Program-made: the position numbers and the translations under genes
Notes under the pieces: generated by a model
Databases searched by the model: none
Told to the model about the DNA's origin: nothing
What the model saw: the letters and a program-made list of their open reading frames with translations, nothing else
Assembly (NCBI GenBank): GCA_004154925.1
Contig: QJNS01000295.1
Coordinates: 22,251-86,250, forward strand
Reading direction: 5' to 3'
DNA from: Monosporascus cannonballus
Lineage: Eukaryota; Ascomycota; Sordariomycetes; Xylariales
Length of the DNA: 64,000 nt
Shown here: positions 47,188 through 59,800 of the stretch, piece after piece
Position numbering within the stretch: the stretch's first letter is position 1
How the letters are laid out: each line of letters starts with the position of its first letter

Positions 47188-47799
47188 AATAGAACTTAGC
47201 TTTCTAATTTGATTATTCTTAAAATCCTATTTCGTTCGATTGAAATACAATTTTTCTTTTTTCTAAAGTCTTATTTTTAAAATCGTTTTTTATTAATAAG
47301 TTGTTTTTTATTAAAAAATATTAAGCTACGATATTAAAGCATGTCGCCAAATTTCGTTTTTGTCTGTTCGTTATTAAAATCTGCTTTTTATTTCTAACGA
47401 ATTAAACTTTGAAATTCTGCTATATAACTTATATTTTTCGAAAAGTTAAAAATATAAATTTGAAAGAAAAACTTTAAAATCTAAGGATTCTGTAAAACGT
47501 AATTATTGTTGTAATAAAAACTTTTTTTACTTTAAAACTGTTATTAATAAGAAATAAAGAAGACTATTACGCATTTAATTTATTTTTATAAATAAAATAT
47601 CTTTCTTTCTATTAAATATTAAAAATAATAATACGAAAATTATAGTTTTTTAAAGAAAATAAAAAAAACGATAAAAGGAAGTTTCTATAAAGTATTTATA
47701 ATTATGTTAAATTTTTTACCAATTTACTTTATTAATTTTGGTTAGTTGTTTTTAAAATTATAAATTAAAATTTTATTGAATTTAGAGATATCTTTATTT

Positions 47800-50700
47800 T
47801 TAATACAATATTTAAATAAACGCTAGGTATTTATAGCATTTTTAATACGTTTTTAGATATTTTCAAAGTCTAAATACATTTTCTATTTAATTAAGTATAA
47901 AGTAAATCTATTTTCTCTTTGTATATCGAAATTCTTAATTCTGTACGTTTTTTCGGCTTTTATTTTTATATTTTTCTATTTTATATAAACATTAGTAATA
48001 TTTATTTTTACCTTTAATAAAAACTATAGAAAATAAAATAAAGCTTAACTTGTGAAAAAACTTTAGTTTCAATTATTTTCTAAAATAATTTTAATTATTT
48101 TATATAAATCGATATATTTAAGATTAAATATTTTGACAAGTTATTTAAATATTTTGGTAATAAAATAAATTATTTTCTCTTATTCGTGAATTAATCCATT
48201 TACTCAGTTTTGATTGTAATATTTACTTATTTAATTACACAAGAATCATAACTTTAATTTTAACTTTTGCTCTATTTATTTAAACTATTTTAACGTAAAT
48301 ATTTCTCTAATATTAATAAATTTATTATATCCCATTTCTATAAATATTTAATATAAAATTACAATTAAGTTTTGTAAAAGTTAATTTAATATTATTACAA
48401 AAACTGGTATAATAAGGTCATTACATAGCGAATAACCTTTTAATTTAATTATTTTATTCGTAAATATTATAATATAGTCCGTGAGATTTTAATGCTTAGT
48501 TTCATTGTTTTATTTACCCGTGTTTTTATAACTTAAAACAGATTAACAATTTAAAGTTTAAGTTAGTATAAGTTACAAGACTTTTTGAAAATTTTAAAAT
48601 AAACGTATGTTCTTTATTGAAAAAAATTTCGTACGAAAATGTATATATATTAAAAACAGTGTTATTTCATTTATATTTATATTTTCTTTTAATATAACAG
48701 AAGGTAAGAAGATTTCGTAAAAATGACAATAATACTGAAAATATTATCGTGATGTATTCCTATCATTAAATCTTTAAATGAGAACAATTTAATATTAAAA
48801 TATATAATACGCAAATCTCAGAGTTTATTTAAAATTAATAATAGTTGTAATTTTTTAACGCTTATATCGTCGTAGTTGAGGATTAATATACATGTTATAT
48901 TATTATTAAATCATTTAAACTAGTATTTTAATTTTAAAAGAACAGTAAATATATTAAACTTATGTTTAAATGAAATAAATCTCTGAATATTTGTATTATT
49001 AATATTTATATCTCGATTGTATGAACTCTGCTTAGAAATTTTCAGAATATAAAGCTTATTTAAATATTCGCTTTTAAAAATTTATTATTATATCTTTTGA
49101 TTTCTTAATATATATTGTACAGTATAACCTATTATATTACGATTTGTTCTAAACGTAAATATGTTGTTCAGATAATGTGAAAAATATATGGTGAAAATTC
49201 ACTAATTTATTTTCGAAATTTGATTATTTGATTAAAATATCGATTTAACAGTTTTTCAAAGCTTTTGTATAAATAATAACGAAATCGAAATTCGTTATTT
49301 TTTTCGTATATTCTAATTAGTATTTTGTAAATACATTAATCGTAATAAAATAAATAAACTTTTAATAATCCGTATAAATTTTAATTTAATAAAAATGTCT
49401 GCTAAAAAATATTTAAATTATCGACTAGCACCAATGATAATTATATATTCTTAGTATGAAATAATGTAATTAACTTCGAGATTGTTTAGTTTGTATATAA
49501 AAAAATGTAATTAGATATAATTTACATCACTTAATTACTTATTAAATTATTATATATAAAATATAATTCGAAATTCGGTCTTTTAATTAAACGAAATATA
49601 TAAAATTGCATACAATAAATATAATTTATTAATAATCGTATCCTTAACACTCTAAAACGTTTTTATTATTTATAGCGTTTATATAAATTTTTTTAAATAA
49701 AATTACTTAGAGATATAAAAATTTTGCTAAGATTCTGGATAAAACTTTTATAGTAATTAGTAGATATAAAAAGTGTTTATGTTTTCTTAACCGTAATTAA
49801 CCACTACTAGTTTGTAATTATAGTAATTTTTAAAGTGTATTTTAATACGTTTCAGGATAATAATATATCCTAGATATTTTACTATATAAATATAGAAATA
49901 ATTTCTTTTTTGTATTAATTGATAATTTGACATTTGATAAAGTTTTTCAACTTTATCAATATATTTTATATCCGTTTTTTCCGGTTTCTAAATGATAAGA
50001 ATATTATAGAAATTATATATAATACAAACATCGAAATAATTTTATACTACGTAATTTATTATTAGTTAAAAATTATTAGTACGTTTATAAACTTTATTAA
50101 CGCAAAAAAGTACTTAAATAATCCGTACTTCGTTCTAAAAGTTATTTGATATTCGTATTTTTTTAATTTTAATAAAGTTATATCTATTTTTGAAATACAA
50201 TACGGTAAATTTTTCAATTTTGTAAAATAATTTTTTGATTCTAAAAATTCGTGATCATATTATTCGATTCTTTAATAGTAATATAGTATAATTAGCAATA
50301 ATAAATTATATGCGTTAAATTTCTTTTTTAAAAAAAATACAAACAATATAATGTACTTTGTAACTATTTTCGAAAATCGAATTTATTTTTTCTATTACCG
50401 ATTTTTTAAGTTTGTCTTAAATGCACGTAATTCCTTTTAATTAATGTTATAAATAATATAATATTTCGTAAACAATTTTTTAAAAAACTATTTTATAGTT
50501 TCATTTGTTATATTTAGATAACTTTATATTAACCTTTATTTAAAGAAGCTACCAGTTCTTATAATATAAAACTATATTCATTAAATCTTTAATTTTTCGA
50601 GTTTTTATTCTAAGTTATTTCTTAATTGCTTAAATATTATTTTAATAATGTTATAGATTTGTTGTTTTTGTAGATATTTCTTTAATGTTTATTTTTTCAA

Positions 50701-52600
50701 TTAATAAAATATTTGTTATTTTATATGTTTATATTTAATATTATTTTCATTCGAATATTATTACTTCGTTTTTTATATCTTATATATTGATACGCTATAA
50801 AACGACCTCTACTTAAAAAGCATTTTTATTGATTAAAACTTTATATTGACACAACTACGGTTTTTTCAAATTTATTTTGTAATTCTCAAATATAACGATG
50901 TCAAATCCATTACTTAATATCGTTTTTAAATAAGAAGTTCGAAATAATTAATTCTTTTGTTTAGTTCTGGCGTTGAAATAATTAAAATTATAATTTTCGA
51001 CATTTTTAATTATAAATAGTTTTAATCTATATTTTGATATAAATTTAAATTTATTAGTAATATTTAGTATAATATAACTAATCTTGAAACTTTCTTAATT
51101 TATTATTATTGTATCTTAACATATTTTATTTGTATATTTCAGATAATAAAGTTGTTGACAGGTTTTATTATTATATTTACACTTTTTTAAGTTCTTTTTT
51201 AAACATTTCTAGTTTTCGTTATTTTACAAGTTTTTATATGCAATTTCTTTTCAGCTTTAGCGAATTTGCTGAATTCTTTTTTATATTTTTATATATAACA
51301 TATTAACCTTTTAAAGTCGTCGTTTTTGTCAGCCTATTTGCTGTTTGAAGTATAATAGTTGTTTTTTATTTTATTATAACTTTTTCTTTTTTTAAGTAAT
51401 TAATCGTTTCGAATACTGTATCAAGTTTTATTATATTATATTTACGTAATTGCTTCATATATTTCTCGTTAAAGGACGAGGTTTTCTTATAATAAACTTT
51501 TCATATCTAAGTTTATAATAAAACCTAGTTAAAATATAAAAACTAATAATAACTTTTTCATAATACTTGTTAATTATTTTCTAAATATTTTTCTAGTGAA
51601 TATATTATTTATAACAGCACAAAGTCTTTTGATAAATATTACTTATTTAAAAATTAATTTTATAACGTGGTTTGCTAATAAATTTTATCTTATGCATTAA
51701 CAATCCGAAAATGTCAATATTAATATTTATGGTCTATTTCATCTTATTTGACAAGTCGAATTTTTTAAAATAGGCGTTTACACGTTAATAAAATAATTGT
51801 TTATATTTGTTACAAAGATAATATCGTTATTTATTATCTTAATTTATATATATTCCATCGTATTAATTCAAATATTTAAAATAAATAACTTTCGTTGAAT
51901 TTTAGAGTTTTGTATTTATTTTTGTAAGGTATTTTGTTATTTTCTAAACGTTTTTAAGCTAGTTTCTTAGTTCTTCGTATCTTACGTCGAATCTTTTACT
52001 GTAATAGCTAATATATATATTACGTTTAAATTATATTAATAATTTAATTATTTTTAATTATTGCTGCATTGTTTCTTAAGTATAAAGAGTTAATTATTAT
52101 ATTACAACTTTTTAAGCTTTTGGTATTTGTAAGCCCTTTATGTTATTTTATCGCCATTAAAATATTTATTGCAGTATTAATCTTATTTCTATATAATATT
52201 AAATTTCATAAGTTCTAATATTATTTTTAAAGAATAATGAGTTTACTGTTATATTAGAATATATTAGAATTAAATGCGTATTTTAACTTATTATTATATT
52301 TAATTTTTGAATTTCGAAATTGTGAACCATATTATCGGTTATTAATTTTAACTGTTATCATACTCTAAGTATATAAAAGTTCAAGTCGATTTCTTTCAAA
52401 AAGTCTTTTTAAAATTGGTTTTAAAGCTGTCGTAAAACTTAGTTATTAATACAGTTGGATTTTAATTTAATTTCGAAACTAGGGAAATTAAAATATTATT
52501 ATATTCGAATATAAATATTTTTATCGTAATTTGTTAAATTATATTTCGGCCTATGCTTTTTCGTTTATTATTTCGAAAACGGTTTTAAAAATTCGTTCGA
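47800..52600 (-). pseudogene. T8 gag-pol pseudogene
   Basis: Minus-strand remnants homologous to T5 gag-pol along the whole stretch, recognisable by shared word order rather than by continuous protein, because stops occur every 10-20 codons. Near 49260 the R-N-ase H end reads K-N-N-E-F-R-F-R-Y-Y-L-Y-K on the minus strand. Gag survives near 52560-52440 with an A-x-I-x-I-x-K/N-x-R-Y spacing similar to T5. Confidence 0.55.
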
Positions 52601-52661
52601 ATATTTTATAATCGTTAAATATTTATTATTATTTCCTGGTTTCATTATTGGAAAACTAATG

Positions 52662-52916
52662 TGTGAGAATACAGCCCCTATAAGGATGAGGCTGGTAGTC
52701 GACCAGCCACCGATCAACCACCGACTCACTTACTAGTATAAATCCACCATCTGGCAGCTAGTGGGAAATGTCAGATATAAGGGACATTAGTTGTGTATGT
52801 GTATTGATGACTAGTTGCAGGTGCTTTAAAACGCGCACTGCACTTTAAGGTGATCTAGTCCCGGAACATATATGTTCCGATCAGAGGGAATCTTCCGTAT
52901 ATGGGGTGTTAGAGCA
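52662..52916 (-). repeat. K1 3' LTR (copia-type), chimeric outer end
   Basis: On the minus strand K1 coding DNA is followed by a purine tract AGCAAGGGGG and then TGCTCTAACACCCC.., a standard copia PPT/LTR junction at 52916/52917. The LTR ends ..GTATTCTCACA at 52662. It is not RIPed. The outer ~120 bp (52662-52783) match the T9 LTR in the opposite orientation. It contains the palindrome CGGAACATATATGTTCCG at 52862-52879. An alternative right end is GATTGTTACA at 52978. No target duplication found with either. Confidence 0.5.
52862..52879. repeat. 18-bp perfect palindrome
   Basis: CGGAACATATATGTTCCG, self-complementary over its full length, inside the K1 LTR. A second small hairpin, GGGGTG-TTAGAG-CACCCC (52903-52920), sits at the LTR/PPT junction. 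Could be a protein-binding site; no factor assigned. Confidence 0.6.
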
Positions 52917-52979
52917 CCCCCTTGCTAGCTGATATACCCCTTTAACACTCTGAAGCATTCACGGTGTTGATTGTTACAA

Positions 52980-55027
52980 CTTTTAAAGCTATAATTGTTC
53001 ATTTTATTTTTCCTCCGGCGATTAAATTTTCCTAATCAGTTAATTCCTGCTTTGAAATCTTTTGCAGGGCGTCCTTTTGCTAATCGAAGGTTTTCGTAAT
53101 ATCTATTAATTTTAGTTGCTTTTTGAAATATTTAAAGGATTCGCGTAATAAGGTTTTCGTTAAACCGTTAATTAATATGTCGCCCGTAGGTGTATAATCT
53201 ATTTTGATTAAATCCCTTTTTACGGTTTGTCGTAGCCAATGGTTATATATATCTATATGTCGCAGCTTCGTTATTAATAAAGTAATATCGGTATTAATAA
53301 GCCGTATAGTTTGTTAGTTATCGTATTATATATTTAACCGTTTTACATCCAAGGTAATTCCTAGTTCTGTAATTAATCCGAAGCTAAATAAGGCTTTTTT
53401 TATAACCTGCGTAAAAGATAATAATTCCGTTTTTGTTATAAAAGTAATTATTGTATTTTATTTATTTGTCTGTTATTTTATTACTTTTCCAAATAGCTTT
53501 ATAACGTAAGCTTGGGAACTTTTTCGGTTAATGGTATTATTTGCGAAAAAAGCGTCGTTTCAGATATGGATTAAATCCTTATCTCCAAATTATAACGTTA
53601 GCGCTTTAGTTCCGATTAGGTATAATATAATTCGGTCAGCAGCCTTATAATATACGTCGTTAAGGTTCAGGTTAAATTGGGCAAATCGGGATACCGCAAA
53701 AGATATATCGGGTTGCGTATTAACTGTTACGAAAAAAAATAGAACCGATTTTTTTCTGGTATTTGTTAACAAAGCCTGGATGGGCCAGATCAGGATTCGG
53801 CAATAATTTAATATTACTTATAGGTATCTCTGGGAAATTATTCAGACTTTTTTGGGTATTAAGTTAATTAATTTGTTTATAAAGTTAGATTAGGATAATT
53901 AGATTTTCCTATTAAATTTATTTCTGATTATTTTAATGCCGAAAAACTACTCTAAGTTTTTATCTTTTGTTAGAATATACTATTCCTATATTTATTGAAT
54001 TAATTAATCGATAAAATGTTAATTTTTTTTTTGCAATATGCTATAATAATATCGTCTATAAAAAAAAGATGAATACTTCCTAACAAATAAAATAATGAGG
54101 TTCGTAAGGAACGGGGTTAAATCCTAATTTTTTTAAGTATTCTAATAAAAGTTTTTTGCTATAATAAAGGTAATTCCCTTAATTTATATAATGTTTTCCT
54201 AATTAGAAGAATTTTGTATCGTTACGGATATCTTAAAGATATTTTTATATATATTTCGTAAGATATATTAACATTTATAAAGGCATTTATAATATTATAT
54301 TGCTTAAGTTTTAGGTCGAATTCAACCGTAATAACGATTAAAGTTGGAAACGACTTTCTAGCGAAAGTAATTACGTATATATCGCTATAGGCGGTTTTAA
54401 GCTATTAATCGTTTCGTACGATAAAACAGGCCTTATACTTTTGGAACTAGCTATATTTGTTAAATTTATAAATATATACCCATATATATTTTAAAACTTA
54501 TTTTTCTTTAACAGAAAATTAATTAACGGCTTTCCAAAATTATATCTTTTTATAGTTTTAAAATAAGCTTTTTGGTTTTACGAAATATTTCCTTTAACGG
54601 ATATATATTTAACTTTTTATAATTTGCGGCGGTAGCGGTAAATTACGCCTATATACCCGGTTTTATAACTTAAATACCTTTTTATATATTAAAGTATTAT
54701 TACTTTTCCGATTAAAATAACGCGTATTTCGGGTAACTAATTTTCTTAAATTTTCGTAACTTACCGGCCAGTTATCGTACGTACTTATAAAGAGGGCTAA
54801 ACGTTTTATATTAAATACGGCTTCTTTTACCCTGTATTCGTTTCGGATAATATTTTTTTGGTCCGGAATATACGGGGAGCTTACGTTTATAACCCGTGGA
54901 GTGCTTTCGTCTTTTACCGTCACTCTGGGTTAAACAATATAAGGGGAACTTAGGGCTACCTTTACTTTTTCCGTCGATATAATAATCGTAATAGTTATTA
55001 AGGCAGACGTTAATGGCGGTAATAATT
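52980..55027 (-). pseudogene. K1: Ty1/copia RT-RNase H pseudogene
   Basis: Minus strand. Open stretch 54923-54663 (86 codons, linker after integrase: N-W-P-V-S-Y-E-N-L-R-K-L, N-T-R-Y-F-N-R-K-S). RT from about 54480, with Y-K-F-N and F-I-D-D at 54062-54051, the catalytic Asp pair. RNase H open at 53772-53590, with T-Q-P-D-I-S-F-A-V-S-R-F-A and Y-K-A-A-D-R-I-I-L-Y-L, the copia pattern PDI.FAV..L..F and DR.L.YL.GT. C-terminal frame goes to about 52980. Order RT before RNase H with integrase upstream is the Ty1/copia arrangement. The integrase itself is missing (see T9). Confidence 0.8.
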
Positions 55028-55233
55028 TGTAAGATAATGGATAGCTGTGAGTTAGGTAAGGTGATCTCCGACCAGTCGTAAAGCAGATTCCAAGAAGTAA
55101 GTGTATTAGGTTACTTCCATCTGGCGTTTCCCATTAGCTGCCAGATGGTGGATTTATATTAGTAAGTAGGTCGGTGGCTGATCGGTGGCTGGTCGGCTAC
55201 CAGCCTTATCCTTATAGGAGTTATATTCTTATA
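55028..55233 (-). repeat. T9 3' LTR
   Basis: Plus strand TGTAAGATAATGG to TATATTCTTATA (RIPed TGTATTCTTACA). Includes the repeated word GGTCGGTGGCTGATCGGTGGCTGGTCGG and an imperfect inverted repeat around CCAGATGG. Same length as the partner LTR and a few transitions different. Confidence 0.88.
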
Positions 55234-55250
55234 ATTACTTCCCCCTTCTT
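55234..55250 (-). promoter_or_regulatory. T9 polypurine tract
   Basis: Minus-strand AAGAAGGGGGAAGTAAT immediately upstream of the 3' LTR, the primer site for plus-strand DNA synthesis in LTR retroelements. Its position and strand fix the orientation of T9. Confidence 0.75.
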
Positions 55251-55589
55251 AAGCTGTTAATCCCCAATAGCATTATTATTAATTTGATATAACGCGTTTT
55301 GTAAATCTGGTTACGTATGCTTGCCGATAATTCACCGTTATGTTATATTATAGGTAGTTGCCGTAATAATTAATGCGTACTATGTTGCATAATTAATTAT
55401 GCTCCGCCCAGTTCCTTATTATAATCCATTTTTAACTTTATTTTATTTACCTTTTTTTCTTTTTTCCCCTTCGTGCCCTTATTTCCATTCTTTTTGCGTA
55501 CGCATTCCGTTCGGTTTCCTATTTTTCTTTATTCTTATTTCGCCTTTTCCGTTTATTTTGCATACTATCTCGGTTCGCCATATCTTTTT

Positions 55590-56631
55590 TTCGTAAGGAA
55601 TTCCAAAAGAAATGGTACTTTGATATTAAAAAGGATTAGGATTTCTTTTAGCGTTATCCCCTCGACGCCGATAATAAGATAAATATTAATCGTATTACGG
55701 GCGGCAATAAGCCGTATTGTATTTATGTAATATAACGTTATTTCGATTACCGTACGATTTGCATTTAGGTTCCGGGCGCCTTAAATTACGTCGTAATTAA
55801 TTATTATTACAAAATTTCTTATACGGTAAGTAATTATTCTTAATATTATTAATATCGCTATTTAATCTTCGTTTAAATTTCGATCGTTTTTAAGGGTACC
55901 GCCTAAATAATTTTTTAATTCGGTACCGATAATTAGGAGTTAATCGACGAATTCGAGAAGGTTCGTATTACGGGTACCTAATACGAACGTTTCGACGTAA
56001 TTATGGTCGGTCGTCGACTTGACGTCCTTCGCAAGGCCGAGTTTACTTTTAGTACGGCTATTATTAAAGAATATCATTTCTTTAATGTAATTAAGGTTAA
56101 TTTCCGATTATCCGTTATAGCTGCGAAAATCCAATTTTAACGCCGTCTTATAAGTTTATAAATTTAGGTCCTTTTTATAAGTATTACGGTCCTTTTTTTA
56201 CTATTCCGCAATTAATCTCTAATTAGGCGCAGTTTTAGGGTACCCCCATAAGTAAGGCGATTTTCGAAGGCCGTTATACCGCTGCGCTTCCCGCCTATAA
56301 ACATTTTCCGCCCGTTTTCCGACGCTTTGACGAAACTTTAATATTTATTAAGAATTATAATTGAAAAACGGCTTTACCCGGCAGGGCTGTTACCAAACCC
56401 AAATATATTAAACGTTTTAAGGACGGCGCCTTATTTCCGACTAGTAACAAACTATATTCCGGTTACTTAGGCCCTGCCTTTCGTAAGGAATGAAATATTC
56501 CTAAGTTTCTTCCGGGTTCTATATCTAACAAGTTTAATAAACGTATCCGCCTTTTGCCGTTATATATTCTCCGATTATTTTCCGATATTTTTGTATTAAT
56601 TTCTTTAATACGCCTATTAAGGGCTAATTAA
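55590..56631 (+). pseudogene. Antisense ORF in T9, unknown protein
   Basis: A plus-strand frame opposite to T9 pol. From about 55595 to 56100 one frame reads F-R-K-E-F-Q-K-K-W-Y-F-D-I-K-K-D, T-G-G-N-K-P-Y-C-I-Y-V-I and E-L-I-D-E-F-E-K-V-R-I-T-G-T. From about 56101 the frame shifts by one and reads P-I-I-R-Y-S-C-E-N-P-I-L-T-P-S-Y, G-R-Y-T-A-A-L-P-A-Y-K-H-F-P-P-V-F and Y-L-G-P-A-F-R-K-E, ending at TAA 56629-56631. The stops inside are TAA/TAG, or TGA at probable Trp codons. About 345 codons in all. The shift near 56100 may be an indel or an intron. I do not recognise the product. Upstream 55400-55590 is pyrimidine-rich and probably its leader. Confidence 0.55.
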
Positions 56632-56879
56632 GGTAAAACTTAATAATTAAGCGCGAAATCTTATTTTCGAAATAATAATTTAACTTTTTCGACGTTACTT
56701 ATAGGTTTCCGATTAATATATAATAAGGTAATTATTCGCCAAAAGTTTAAAAATAATTATATAATTAGATAATATTTTAATGTTAATATCTTAATTTTGC
56801 TTAAAATTATTTTTTGTAATTCTTATAATTATTAAGCAATTAATTTCTAATCGGGCTTTTATTACCCTGCGGTTTTTGG
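56632..56879. other. T9 gap between convergent frames
   Basis: About 250 bp between the stop of the antisense frame and the chromodomain end of pol. A/T-rich, no feature seen. Equivalent in position to 38395-39040 in T7. Confidence 0.4.
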
Positions 56880-59800
56880 GTCGTCCCATTTTTTATGGAC
56901 GTATTTAACTTTTTTCTCGTAACGCTGCAATATCTTAAGCGCGTATTCGAAATGCTTTCAGGGTTTTTACGTATTATACTTGGCGGGCCAGCCTTTTTAT
57001 TTAATTAGATATTCGCGCTGCCCCCGATTATCTTGGTGGTAAACGATATTCTTTATTACCTATTTTTCTATTTTTTTATTAAGTCCGGCAACGCTATCTG
57101 GATATTGCCCGGTTTCCGGTTATGCCACGATTTTAATAAGGATATTGGAAATATATTATATATCTATTAGTATTTAATAAAAAGAATTACTTTATACGCC
57201 TAAGAACTTATTCGCTTTTTAATCATAACCCGGATATAAATAAATACAAATTTTTTATTTTTAAATTTAAAGTTTTTGGTCGATAAACTTACTTATTACC
57301 TTAATTGGAATTCTATAGGCGTATAACGTTAATCATAATACTTTTTCTGGGCTACCATTATTTTCTCTTAATATTCGTACATTATTTGATAAATAACCGC
57401 CATTTTTTCAAAACGTTCCTTAACTCCTTATATTTATCCTTTAAACCTTTATAAGAGGTATTTTACCATCCTTAAATGGTACCTATATAGGGCTTCGAAC
57501 GGAAAACGGCCGGTAAACGCGTTCCGCGTATTATTATATGCAAATTCCGCATTTTATAACAGCCTTATCTAATTATTTTAATACTTATTAATGTAATTAT
57601 GGAAATAATATTCTAGGACTTAATAGGTACGTTCCGTTTACCTATTAATTTACGGATAATAAGCAGTCGATATTCGCCGCTTTATTTTTTGCTTTTTACA
57701 AAATTCCGCCTAAAATTTATTCGTTAGCAACTTATTTTTATTGTTAACAATTCCGACTGGCGTATTAAATCTGTGCTTAACCTTATCGTAAAACAGTCGG
57801 GTTAATTCGGTTACGGTTAAGGTTTTAACTGTAAGGATAAATAATTCCAATTTCGTAAAGCGGTCGACGATTACCAGGATTACGTCGTACTTTAGCCCGT
57901 TTAAACCTAGGCTTTTAGAAAATCCCGTAATAAAATTTAACGAAATTTTTTAGAAAAGTTACTTAGGTAACGGTAGAGGTTATAACTATCTATATAATTT
58001 ATAACGTAACTTTATTATGCCCTAATAGTTTGGATATTACTTAATATATTTTTGGATATCGTTCGCCATATTTTCCCAATAAAATTTTTTGGTTATTAAT
58101 TCTAACGTACGGATATATCCCATATATCCTATCCTTAAATTATTATGGTACTAACTAATTAATTACTTCCGTAAAACGCCTTATAACGGGATTACGAATT
58201 TATCCCGATAATATAAAACCTTATTTAAGTTCAGGAAATATCCTTTTTTTATTCCGGCTTAGCGTCCAGTTATCCGTATCAACTTTATAATATTTAAGTC
58301 CTTAATTTACAGCCTTCGAACCTAATCGTAAAACTATCGGAAAGCTTTTAGCTAAAATGTTATTTCGTTTTTGGATAGCTTTTTTGCTAAAGGACGTAAA
58401 ACGTACTGGTTATAAATAATAATTTTAACATTAATTTCGTCCTTTCTAAATTTTTCGTAATCTAATCGTAGTACGGTTGTAATTTACGGTTACCGTTATT
58501 TAACCGCTAATCGTATTATTATTATAATTTGCGCTTACATTATTATTTGCAAATAATAAGTTCGGCAAATATATAATTTTTTACCTTTCCTTTTTCTTTA
58601 AAAGCTTTTTGCGATCGTATAATAAGGGTTCTCCGCTTTTTTTACGCAAATAATAATTATTTAAATTTCCGCTACCTGAAATCTGTTTAAGAATTTTATA
58701 ACGAACAAATTTTGCATTATTTTTATAAGGCCTTTTACCTTTTTATAATACTTTAAATCGCGCTATATATTTACGACCGTTTTCCGTATGTTTTTTGGCA
58801 TATTATTCGTAAATCAGAATTTTTTGAATAACGTAAAGATTACGTTTTTATACGCGATTTCCGCTGATATATAATCCGGGCGTTTAAATAGCTTATTTGC
58901 CGGGTTAACAATATCCGGTTAGTATTAGATCTCAAAATCAAATTATATAAGGTAATAAACCTATCGGGCTAATTTCCCTTTAAGGTTACGCGCCGGCGCC
59001 TTTATTATATCCTTTAATGCCATATAATCGGTAAATATTAAGAAACTTTTTTCCGTACCTTTAAGGTATTACCGCTAATATTTTAGGTTTTTTATGATCG
59101 CTAATAATTCTTATTACCTTATAACTTACCGTTCTTTAGTTAGACTTAGCTTTTACGACCGGTATATAACTAGGCGCTAATATTTTCCGTATTTCTATAA
59201 AAAATTCTTTAATATGGCTTTTATCGAAATATCTATTTCAACCCTGGTATTTTTGGCGTTATCCTAATATCGGAGAATGGTCGCCGACTGAAAGGTATTT
59301 TTTAAATTTCGGAACGCCCTTTTAACCTTTTCGGGCCACCGGAATTCTGCTGCTTTTCTTTTGCCCTACGCCCTTTTTAAAAACCTAATAATAAATTCGG
59401 TAATGCGCAAATAATAGGCGATAAATTTCCGATAAAAATTCGCGAATCCTAAAAATACTTAAATATCATAAATTAACTTTAACTTTAGCTATGCTTTAAT
59501 AATATTAATCCGTCGGCGGTCTATTTCCAAACCGTCGGTATTAATCATAAATCTTAAAAACTTTATTTTTTTTAAAAAAAATTATATTTAAACGCTTTAG
59601 CAAATAATTAATATTATAACAGCCGTTTGTAAACCAATTGAAAATACTTCGTATATTTTTTTTCGCTATCCGAATAAATAATTATATTATTTAGATATAT
59701 TACATATATATGGTTAATTAATCCAGTTAATACCTTATACATATAGGCCTGGAATATAACTGGCGCATTAATAAAGCCAAATAACATAACCGTATATTCG

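Larger units (their letters stand above)
46900..52656 (-). mobile_element. T8: truncated family I Ty3 element, minus strand
   Basis: Left LTR 46900-47187 in minus orientation (TGTAACGGCC.. conserved module reversed). Interior matches T5 in order: chromodomain near 47945-47800, integrase, RNase H boundary around 49240-49330 (the same ACGAAATCGAAATTCG word as 28421), RT around 50400-49700 (active site degraded to Y-N-F-Y-N), and gag toward 52560. Its 5' end including the right LTR is missing at about 52656, where K1 sequence starts. The most RIPed of the larger elements; plus-strand frame 51109-51306 is a shadow. Confidence 0.7.

Noticed and set aside
52662..55233. Inverted ~120-bp repeats at 52662 and 55233 as terminal inverted repeats of one 2.6-kb DNA transposon
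   Set aside because: The right copy is part of a 206-bp LTR with a matching partner at 62216-62421 and an adjacent polypurine tract. The interior is copia RT/RNase H, not a transposase.
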